DNA of 64,000 nucleotides from contig NC_084850.1 of the NCBI RefSeq assembly GCF_033115175.1, positions 101,061,439 to 101,125,438 of the forward strand, read 5' to 3'. Of the stretch, positions 1 to 9,500 are shown in pieces (position 1 is the stretch's first letter; each line of letters begins with the position of its first letter). Origin of the DNA: Lepus europaeus (lineage: Eukaryota > Chordata > Mammalia > Lagomorpha > Leporidae). The notes below the pieces were generated by a model. It saw nothing but the letters and a program-made list of their open reading frames with translations, had not been told where the DNA came from and ran no database searches. The position numbers and the translations under genes were made by a program.

Positions 1-748
1 CTCAGCAAACATCACTGTTTCCTCAGTACTCACCCAATTGCAGGCTCAGCTCTGAGACCCCAAGAGCTATGGGATCTATCCCAGTCCCTGAGGGCTTCTG
101 ATCCTGTGGGGAACTCTAGACCATATCTGCCCATTACTTGCCCTTGTGACCAAGGTAGGAAAAGCAGGACAAGACATGTGACTCTGGAAGTCCACATGGG
201 GCATGAGGCCCTTAGTTCAGGGGACCTCAGGCCAGTCTGGGGAGCTTAGTGATTCAAAGGAAGTGGTGAGACCTATGGCCAGGAGTGAGGAGGGGAAAAA
301 CTTGGTTCTGTGTGTGGAAGTGGCTGCGGCTGTCGTAAGGCCAGTGCAGGAGTAGTTCCTCCTTGCCAACACCTTATGGGTCTTCTCTACTACTGTACTG
401 TCTGTTTTATAGGGGAGAAAGTGAACATTCAGAAGGGTAACAGGGACTGGCATGGAAAACAGATAGTGAGGAAATGTGTTCTGACAGAAAGCCCAGTAGG
501 GGGCTAGGGGATAGATTACTTCTGACTGGGGAAAGCAAAATAAATAATCTATCATCTATCCTCCCATCCATCCATCTATTCATCTGTTCATCCACTCCTT
601 TCCTTGCTCCAGAAAGAAGTTAATAAAGCAGCAACTTTCCTCTTTTATAGGGAAATGCAAGTAATAGTAAGCAATCAATGTAGCCAAATTTAAGAGTCAC
701 ATTTTTACAAATGTTGAAAAGGTAACTGTGAGATTTAATGTACTTGAT
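1..748. other. HDAC6 intron, no feature recognised
   Basis: No exon of the HDAC6 continuation, gene or clear repeat is seen here apart from a short ATCC/ATCT run near 548-595. Confidence 0.5.
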
Positions 749-762
749 ATAAAAGGATTCTT

Positions 763-1093
763 TTTTTTAAGAAAAATGATTTATTTATTTATTTGAAAGG
801 CCGAATTACAGAGAGCCAGAGGCAGAGGTAGACAGAAAGAGAAGTCTTCCATCTGTTGGTTCACTCCACAAATGGCCACAAAAGCCAGAGCTGGGCCAAT
901 CTGAAGCCAGGAGCCAGGAGCTTCTTCCAGGTCTCCCATGTGCGTGCAAGGACTTGGGACATCTTCCATTACTTTCCCAGGCCATAGCAGAGAGCTGGAT
1001 CGAAAGAGGTGCAGCTGGGACTAGAACCAACACCCATATGGGGTGCCAGTACTGCAGGTGGGGCTTTTACCCACTAAGCCACAGTGCTGGCCC
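763..1093 (-). mobile_element. CSINE (C-repeat), A/T-tail type
   Basis: It runs from a T-rich tail and TTTATTTATTTGAAAGGC to the tRNA-like head CACAGTGCTGGCCC. The TSD ATAAAAGGATTCTT is perfect at 749-762 and 1094-1107. Confidence 0.9.
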
Positions 1094-1121
1094 ATAAAAG
1101 GATTCTTAAAACTGAGGCAAA

Positions 1122-1452
1122 GGGGCTGGCGCTATGGCACAGCAGGTTAAATCCCAGGGCTGCAGTGCTAGCATCTCATATGGATGCTAGTTCAAGTCCC
1201 AGCTGCTCCACTTCCTATCCAGCTCCCTGTTAATGTACCTGGGAAAGCAGCAGAGGATGGCCCATGTGCTTGGGCCCCTGAATACACTTGGGAGACCTGG
1301 AAGAAGCTCCTGGCTCCTGGCTTCAGATCAGCCCAGCTCCAGCTGTTGCGGCCATTTGGGGAGTGAACTAGCGGATGGAAGACCTCTCTCTCTGTTTCTA
1401 CCTCTCTCTGTAACTCTTTCAAATAAACAAAATAAATCTTAAAAAAAAAAAA
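1122..1452 (+). mobile_element. CSINE, A/T-tail type
   Basis: The head is GGGGCTGGCGCTATGGCAC and the tail AAATAAATCTTAAAA. An imperfect TSD, AAACTGAGG, flanks it. Confidence 0.88.
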
Positions 1453-1589
1453 ACTGAGGGAAGTATCTTGGAATTGCAGAATGAAACCTATGCAAAAGTT
1501 TTGGTCTTGAATGGGGTGGGAAATGATTGCTTTATTTTTGACACTGAGAGATAAATATTCGTTCTGCCATTCCAATTAAGACAGTAAAA

Positions 1590-2256
1590 GGGGCCATCTC
1601 TGTGGTGTAGCAGGTAAAGCCACTGCCTGCAGTGCTGGCATCCCATATGGGTGCCAGTTCAAGTCCCGGCTGCTGCACTTCCAATCCAGCTCTCTGCTAT
1701 GGCCTGGGAAAGCAGTAGAAGATGGCCCAAGTCCTTGGGCCCCTGCACCCACATGGGAGACTGGGAAGAGGCACCTGGCTCCTAGCTTCAGATAAGTGTA
1801 GCTCTGGTTGTTGCAGCCATTTGGGAAGTGAACCAACAGATGGAAGACCTCTCTCTCTTCCTGACTCTCTGTAATTTTGCCTTTCAAATAAATAAAATAC
1901 ATTTTTTTTTGACAGAGTGGACAGTGAGAGAGAGACAGAGAGAAAGGTCTTCCTTTTTGCCGATGGTTCACCCTCCAATGGCCGCCGCGGCCGTTGCGCT
2001 GCGGCTGGTGCACCGCGCTGATCCGAAGCCAGGAGCCAGGTGCTTCTCCTGGTCTCCCATAGGGTGCAGGGCCCAAGCACTTGGGCCATCCTCCACTGCA
2101 CTCCCGGGCCATAGCAGAGGGCTGGCCTGGAAGAGGGGCAACCGGGACAGAATCCGGTGCCCTGATCGGGACTAGAACCAGGTGTGCCGGCGCCGCAGGC
2201 AGAGGATTAGCCTATTGAGCTGCGGCGCCGGCCATAAAATACATCTTGAAAAAGAA
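1590..2256 (+). mobile_element. CSINE, A/T-tail type, with a younger copy in its tail
   Basis: The head is GGGGCCATCTCTGTGGTG. Its tail is split at 1902 by the minus-strand copy. Outer TSD-like sequences AGACAGTAAA and AGATAGTAAA flank the stack. Confidence 0.82.
1903..2233 (-). mobile_element. CSINE, young GC-rich type, nested
   Basis: The tail GACAGAGTGGACAGTGAG and head GCGGCGCCGGCC are clear. The TSD ATAAAATACAT is at 1892 and 2234. Confidence 0.9.
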
Positions 2257-2554
2257 AGATAGTAAATGAATTTCCAATGATTATCAACCCAGATAGATCA
2301 CAGAATGGGAGAAATCATGTCATACAGTAAGAGAGGATACTGGAGAGGATACTTTGAAGCTCTGGGGGCAACAAAAGGCCCTCTTCCATGCTGATCAGGT
2401 TGGGGAGGGCACCCAAAATGACCTGAGTTTTCACTTCTGGAGAAATCAAGTGCAGAACCAGGTCAATGCACACAAATCAATTATGAATAGCTAATTCACT
2501 GAAGGACTAATTCATCAAATTTACTTGTTTCTTTTAATTATTTAGCTTCATTTT

Positions 2555-2607
2555 AAAAATATTCATTAATTGATTTGAAAGGCAGAGTGACAGAGAGGGA
2601 AAAACAT

Positions 2608-2651
<44 letters not shown>

Positions 2652-2913
2652 ACTCCCCATCTGCTGTTTGACTCTCTGAATGGCTGCGATGGTCAGGGTT
2701 GGGGCAGGCTGAAGCCAGGAGCCAGGAACTCTATCTGGGTCTCCCACATGGGTAGCAGGGGCCCAAGTAATTGGGCCAACATCCACTGACTTACCAGGCA
2801 TATTAGTAGGAAGCTGGATTGGAAGTGGAGCAGCCAGGACTGAATGGGCACTCTGATAAGGGATGCTGGCATTGCAAGCAGCAGCTTAACCTGTTGCGCC
2901 ACAACACCAGACC
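2555..2913 (-). mobile_element. CSINE, older type with (GA)n tract
   Basis: TTAATTGATTTGAAAGGCAG leads into a long (GA)n at 2611-2647. The head is GCCACAACACCAGACCC. Confidence 0.8.
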
Positions 2914-3119
2914 CTTAACTACTTATCTTTAGTTTACCTGTCTCTCTCTTTCTCCACTTTTCAAAGAGAAGGGCAAGATCTAACATATAAAGTAAGCAAG
3001 AAAGTAAAATGGCTGCCTTTAAAAAAAATAAGCCAGAAATGAACAAAATAAAAATATGGGAGGCAGAAAGTACTAAGGATAAAATCAGAAAAATTAATGA
3101 AGTATAAAAAAGTACAACA

Positions 3120-3792
3120 GGGACAGTTATTTGGCCTGGCAGTTAAGATACTGGTTAGGACATCTGAGTCCCACATCAGAGTGCCTGGTTTGCTACCTGT
3201 GACTGGCTCTTTTTTTTTTTTTAAAGATTTATTTATTTATTTATTTATTTGAAAGTCAGAGTTACACAGAGAGAGGAGAGGCAGAGAGAGAGAGAGAGTG
3301 GTCTTCTATCCGATGGCTCACTCCCCAGATGGCCACAACGGCCAGAGCTGCGCCAATCCGAAGCCAGGAGCCAAGAGCTCCTTCCTGGTCTCCCACGTGG
3401 GTGCAGGGGCCCAAGCACTTGGGCCATCTTCTACTGCTTTCCCAGGCCATAGCAGAGAGCTGGAACGGAAGTGGAGCAGCGGGACTAAACTGGCACCCAT
3501 ATGGGATGCCGGCGCCTCAGGCCAGGGCATTAACCCACTGAGCCACAGCGCTGGCCCCTGTGATTGGCTCTTGATTCCAGCTTCCTGCTAATGTAGACCC
3601 TGGGAAAGCAGTAGTGATAGCCCAAGTAGTTAGGCTCCTACTACCCACATGGAAGACCTAGATTAGGTTTCTAGATGCTGATTTTGGCCTGGCCCAGTCC
3701 TGAGGTTGTAGGCATTTGGAGACTGAACCAGGAGATAAGAGCCACCGCCACCCCACTTTCAAATACATAAATATAATTTTTAAATTAAAAAA
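3120..3792 (+). mobile_element. Old diverged CSINE, split by a later copy
   Basis: The head GGCCTGGCAGTTAAGATACT and body CCAGCTTCCTGCTAATGTAG belong to an early CSINE group. It is interrupted at 3212-3558. Confidence 0.7.
3212..3558 (-). mobile_element. CSINE, A/T-tail type, nested
   Basis: It is inserted in the old copy with TSD TGTGACTGGCTCTT / TGTGATTGGCTCTT. The head ends CACAGCGCTGGCCCC. Confidence 0.88.
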
Positions 3793-3802
3793 TCAGGGGT
3801 TG

Positions 3803-4488
3803 GCCGGCGCTGTGGCTCAACAGGCTAATCCTCCGCCTTGTGGCGCTGGCACACCGGGTTCTTTTTTTTTTTTGGACAGGCAGAGTGGATAGTGAGAGAG
3901 ACAGAGAGAAAGGTCTTCCTTTTTGCTGTTGGTTCACCCTCCAATGGCCGCTGTGGCCAGCGCATCTCGCTGATCCGAAGCCAGGAGCCAGGTGCTTCTC
4001 CTGGTCTCCCATGCAGGTGCAGGGCCCAAGGAATTGGGCCATCCTCCACTACCTTCCCGGGCCATAGCAGAGAGCTGGACTGGAAGAGGGGCAACCAGGA
4101 CAGAATCTGGCGCCCCAACCGGGACTAGAACCCGGTGTGCCGGCACCGCAAGGCGGAGGATTAGCCTGTTAAGCCACGGTGCCGGCCAAGCACACCGGGT
4201 TCTAGTCCCAGTCGGGGCGCCAGATTCTGTCCTGGTTGCCCCTCTTCCAGTCCAGCTCTCTGCTATGGCCTGGGAGTACAGTGGAGGATGGCCCAAGTGC
4301 TTGGGCCCTGCACCCTATGGGAGACCAGGAGAAGCACCTGGCTCCTGGCTTCGGATCAGCGCAGTGCGCTGGCCGCGGCGGCCATTGGAGGGTGAACCAT
4401 CGGCAAAAAGGAAGACCTTTCTCTCTGTCTCTCTCTCTCTCTCACTGTCCACTCTGCCTGTCAAAAATTAAAAAAAAAAATCAGGGGT
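3803..4488 (+). mobile_element. CSINE, young GC-rich type, split by a second young copy
   Basis: The head is GGCCGGCGCTGTGGCTCAAC and the tail CACTCTGCCTGTCAAAAA. The TSD includes AAAAATCAGGGGTTGG, which is the 5' edge of the next, older SINE. Confidence 0.88.
3863..4189 (-). mobile_element. CSINE, young GC-rich type, nested in the same family in opposite orientation
   Basis: Inserted within the host copy at TSD GCACACCGGGTTCT (3849-3862 and 4190-4203). Both boundaries are clean. Confidence 0.9.
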
Positions 4489-4489
4489 T

Positions 4490-4692
4490 GGCATTGTGGT
4501 GTAGCAGGTAAAGCTGCTGCTTCTGACACTGGCATCCCATATGGGCACTGGTTCAAGCCCTAGCTGCTCTACTTTCCGATCCAGCTCTCTGCTATGGCCT
4601 GGGAAAGCAGTGGAAGATGGCCCAAGTCCTTGGGCCCCTGCACCCATGCGGGAGACCTAGAAGAAGCTTCTGGCTCCTGGCCAGTGGATGAA

Positions 4693-4730
<38 letters not shown>

Positions 4731-4787
4731 GTAAACTGAGCAAATTCAAATAAATAAATATTTAAAAAAATTAAAAAATCATAAAAA
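4490..4787 (+). mobile_element. CSINE, A/T-tail type
   Basis: The head is GGGGTTGGCATTGTGGTG, followed by a (CT)n tract and AAATAAATAAATATTT. Confidence 0.82.
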
Positions 4788-4789
4788 TA

Positions 4790-6165
4790 CAATAACTCAG
4801 TAGAGATTATCATAAAAGGCCAAAAACCAGCTTGGAAAAGGTAAGTAAAATAGACAGACTTTTGGCAAGGTCAAGGGAATAAAAGAAAAATAAAGAAGCC
4901 CCATGCCTGCTTTTTCGGGCATTTGCCAAGATCCTATCTAATGCCCAGAGTTCTAGCCCACATTTCCTAAAGAAACTTAAAGCACTTTTACTTACAACTC
5001 AGTACTCTATCAAAACAGTATCTGGAATGAGACGGCATAGAAATTGAGAGGAAAAAAGTGCTTTTGGAGATTAAAAGGAATGTTTAAATACCTAATTCAA
5101 CAGAAGGGCTTTAAGGAAAAGTTGAGGGAATCTTCTAGGACACAGTGCCAAAGAAAAAAAGACACAGAAAACACAAGATAAAAAAAAAGAGAGAGAGAGA
5201 GAGACATAGAGAATCAATGCAGGAAGTCTAACATCTGACTACAGGATTGTAGAAAAAGAGAACAGAGAAAACACAGTAGAAAAAAAGACCAAAGAGCTCA
5301 TGGAGTTTCCAGGAGTCTTTAGATATAAAACGTGCTAAAGCAGAATGGGGGGGTTGGAGTAAAAGTTTAGAACACTAGGGATAAAGGGAAGAACATACAA
5401 TGTGGCAGAAAGGAAAACAGATTACAATTGGAAAGGAATGAGCAGACTGAAATCAGATACCTGTCAGCAACACTGAATGCTGGGAAATATTAAATAACTT
5501 TCTAAAGAACTATCTAGGTTGGGTAAGGGGCCACAGGAGCTCAGGATCCCACAGACCTTGTGTAGGTGCTACGTGGTTAGTTGGATAGAATGCTGGATAA
5601 AATGACTCCTACTTAGTGATGTGCCCTACCCATACAAACTCATTCAATCCCTTTCCACAGGGAAGCCTGACAGTATATTCCAGACTTTTAAGCCCACTGC
5701 CCCTCTGACCTAGCAATTCACTGCTAGAAATTTATTCTCCAGCTATGCTTAGAAAATTGAAAAATCATATATTTACAATTGTGTTTGTGCTATAAATGGA
5801 AAAACAGAAGCACCTTAATGTCCTGGGGTTAAATGACCAGAGGTTCAACAACACAATGGAATCATGTACAGTTTTTACAAAGGAGAAGATGCTTTTAGAG
5901 GCACTAATGGGACAGGGTATCTGCAATATGCTGTGAAATGAAAAAGCAAGTTGCTGAAGAGTGTGTGGAGGATTATTCTGTTAATTTGTGTAGTGTTAAT
6001 AACAATGAATATTCATATATCTAAGTATATAACCTAAACTGCCAATAATTATTTCTGAAGTGATGGGAACTATGAGGTGATGGAAACTATGAGACTCTCT
6101 GCCTTAGACATTTCTGTATTTTTAAAAGTACTTTGTAATATTATCACAATCAGAAGAGATAAAAT
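4790..6165 (+). mobile_element. Old LINE-1 (L1M-type) fragment in HDAC6 intron
   Basis: The segment resembles mammalian-wide L1 3' sequence. Near 5700-5960 it has the familiar order: CTGACCTAGCAATTCACT, a 'comes to about' AATGGAAAAACAGAAGC, then ACACAATGGAATCATGTA and GAAATGAAAAAGCAAG. It is diverged and non-coding. Confidence 0.6.
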
Positions 6166-6466
6166 AATAATTTGAGGTTTATCCAGTTCAAGGGTCCATT
6201 AGTGAACAGGGGTCAGATCCCATTGTTGCCCCTTCTTCTCTCTGAGACCTCTTAATCTGTACACCTTAGTTCCTCTATCTGTAAAACAGGGAACCCAGAA
6301 GTCCCTGCCACTGAATGAAATAAGACAAGAGAGCAGACACACGGAGCAGTGTTGGTCCTGGGCCAAGGGCAGGCCTAATACATGTGAACACCTTCCCCTT
6401 CTGGGCTCTTTCTGGCTGAACCTGTAACAGTAGAGGGCAGTTGGGAGTCTAGCACCTAGCATGTAC

Positions 6467-6535
6467 CTGGGGTCCTGGTCAAACATGAACTGTGTTCCTT
6501 GACCGTGGTGTATATCCCAGTCAACAATAAGGACC
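6467..6535 (-). CDS. HDAC6: HDAC6 coding exon 9 with zinc-ligand motif
   Basis: This exon has 69 bases. It completes an Arg codon and then encodes [16 protein letters not shown] and MFDQDP. Asp253 and His255 of DWDIH are zinc ligands; human has DWDVH, a conservative change. The acceptor is CTTATAG and the donor is CAG|GTACAT, interrupting a codon expected to be Ser. The next exon was not found in 1-6466. Confidence 0.95.
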
Positions 6536-9500
6536 CTATAAGAAAAAGAGGGGGTTCTGTACAAGGGGATTAAAATGAATCTGGGGGAAGAGCCCAGACC
6601 CAGACAGGCCACCCTGTGCCACCCCCATCACACCCGCCCTCTGCCACTGACCTCTGTATGCCATGCTTCTGTTGAGCATAACGAGCAGCCACAGCCACGT
6701 GATTGAACATGCAATACCCATCCATAAGACTGTGCTGGGCGTGGTGTCCAGGAGGCCTGGGCAGAACAAAGAAGGTCACTGAGGGGGGAGGTTCTCATCT
6801 GCAGAGAAGGACTCTGACTCCCCTAGCTCCTTGATCCTGGACCAACTCCTCCAATGCCAATACCTGCAAATCTGTTAGCAACTGAGGAACTGGGGCCCTA
6901 GAATTCTCACCTCCCCTGCCAACCTACTGCTCTCTCTACCAAAGAGATTTGAAAATGTTCACTCAAGTTATCAATGTACACATTCTCATGCCCAGTCTTT
7001 CTGCAGTGGGGATTGAGCCCACAACTTCTATATAAGAAAGAGGGGAAATAACACGCTTGCAGATACTTGCTGTGGCCTTTTTGAAACTGCAAATGATTGG
7101 GCAAAACCAAAATACTCATTGATAAAAAACTAGTTCACTGAAAGTGCAAGGATGCAGTGGTGTTCTAGCAGGGTCTAAGGTGTATAGTGTTAGAGAAAGC
7201 TTTCCAAGATAGCTAAGTGAAAGAGCATGGTGCAGAAGGCAGTGTGTCAAGTGCTACCATCTGTGGGTGACAAAGGGGAGGGGAGGAGAAGGGCTCTATC
7301 TTCTGCATTCCATCAATTCAGAGATGCCAACCATGACAATATGCACCATGTTTGCCAACAACAAAGCAGAAAATGGTGCTAATAAAATTCTGAGATGTCA
7401 CTGAGATTTTCAAACGTACACCAAAGAATCAATGAAATGTAGTATTTATTCCTTGAATAAGAATATTTGTAAAAGGATACACAAAGCACTGGTTATATTG
7501 ACTCCCTCCCAGGAAGGGAAGTAGGTGTCTGAGTGACAAGAGTGGAAAAAAGATTTTTTATTATATCCTTTCCCTTTGATACCTTTTGATTCTTGAATCC
7601 ATGCCTATATTACATACCGTACTAATATATTTAATTTACACTTGAAGGAAGGACTTTTAAAAAGTGTGAAGTGTGAAATGTGAAATGCTAGAGGGTCCTA
7701 CCTGATGATGGCCATGCCATTGCGGATCTCAGCCCCCAGGATTGCATCCACCAGCCTGAGGACGGAACCTGAAGCCAGGCAGGCACAGGAGTATGAGTTC
7801 TGGAGAGACAGTGGGGAGCCAGAGTATGAATAAATGAGGGAACAACCCTGTTCACTTGGCTTCTTCCAGGGACCCCAGGACTGCAGCGACTGCTTGCCCC
7901 CCCAGTTCTCATCCATACCGGATGCAGATAAACTGAGTCATAGGTGTCTGCTAGGACACGGAGTTCCCCTTCTTTCATGTACTGAGTTGACTCCATCAGA
8001 TCAATGTATTCTAGGCTGTGGACAGACAGAGGATGAGATTCAGGGCCCTGTCCCCTCCCCAGGTGAGCCTTCTACATGTGGTCAAATGATGCCTTCCCAG
8101 CTATCACCACGAGGGACCAGCTGGGATATAGGACACATTCCCTGCTTTTCCCCTAGCCATTGCCAGTAATGTACCCTGCCCCCCCTGCTCTGGCTATACC
8201 AAATCCTACTCCCAGGCCCTTGGCCAGACTGTTCCAGTTGTCTGTTCCTCCTCCCTTCAGCCTTCCTCTGCATCTCACTTACTTTTTCTCCTCCTAGAGC
8301 TCAGCTCATATCTTCCCTCTGCCAAGAGAGCTTTCCTTGAGCGATAGTGCTCCAGGCCTCTTATTCTCGATTCCTGCAGCCCTCTGACCCCTGTCCATAC
8401 ACCCACCATCTGTTTACACAACCTGATGACAATAACAATGCTCAGCAGGGACTGAGGATAGATCAGGGCCCATTCTGAGCACCAGACACACATGGAATCT
8501 TCCCGAGGAACTTAGGTTTACTTAGCCCCTTTGTTACAAGTGATGATACAGATTCAGACAGGCCCAGCGACTTGCCCAAGGCTGACCAGAGTCCACAACA
8601 TTCCTTCCCAAAGCATCCAGCCTGCCCATGCTGGTCCAAGGCAGCCTCCTCCCCATCCCTGCAAGGCTCCCAAGCCTTCACCTGTGAACCAACATCAGCT
8701 CCTCCTTTTCTGCAAACCGCGCCTGAGGAGACATGAGGAATAAACGGCTCAGGCACAGGCTGTGCCCAAGTCCTGCCAGATCCCTGCCCTCTACCCTGCA
8801 CTGACTGGGGGACTCACGTGAAAGGATACACAGCGATCCAGGATGCCCTCCTGTATCAGTTGCTCCTTGATGGCATGGAGCCGCTCAGGACCTTCTGGGA
8901 AACTGGGGAGATGAAAATGCATATATTGGGCCACTGGGGAGCCCCAGGTCTGCTCTCGCCACATCTCTCCATCCACCCTTCCAGCTTCTGCCCTTGGTCC
9001 CCCAGCAGTCCGTTCTACATACAGCAACCAGACATTGGTTAAAACCCTGATCAGATCACGCGTCTTGGCCACTCAAAATCCTCTCACGGTTCCCATACTA
9101 CTAACAGTAAAAGCCAGTCCTCCCCATGACTCCCCCCACCTCTGAACCCACATCCTACCACTCTCCCCTTCCCTTGCTTAGCTCCACCTATTCAGATTTC
9201 TTCTCTGGTTCAGTGGAACCACGTACTCTTCAGGCTGCCACAGGGACTTCAGTCTCATTGTTGTCCTGCCTAGAATGCTCTCCTCCAGATGCTTCCCTCC
9301 CTCGTCTCCTTCAGATCTCCACTCAAGTGTCAGTGAGGCCTTCTCTGACCGTCCTGTTTAAGACTGGAGTCCCTCCACTGTGCTACTTCGCTCCCTCTTG
9401 CCCTAGTTCTCTTTCTCACACACAGTAGCATTTACTTTTGGTTTGAACACTGTCCTTTTAAGAAATTAAACTAGACTCAAGTCAAAATTATTTTTATTAT

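Noticed and set aside
1122-1200. tRNA-like A and B boxes in repeated heads (for example GGTTCAAGTCC)
   Set aside because: These are the tRNA-derived promoters of CSINE elements; none has an intact cloverleaf as a stand-alone tRNA gene.
1576-2112. 178-codon minus-strand open frame and many others with MAQVLGPLHP- or GHPPLPSRAIAES-like sequences
   Set aside because: They recur across the window with the same peptides because they are translations of CSINE copies, not genes.
6199-6612. 137-codon minus-strand frame as a single exon
   Set aside because: Only 6467-6535 is HDAC6 exon; the flanks cross consensus splice sites into intron.
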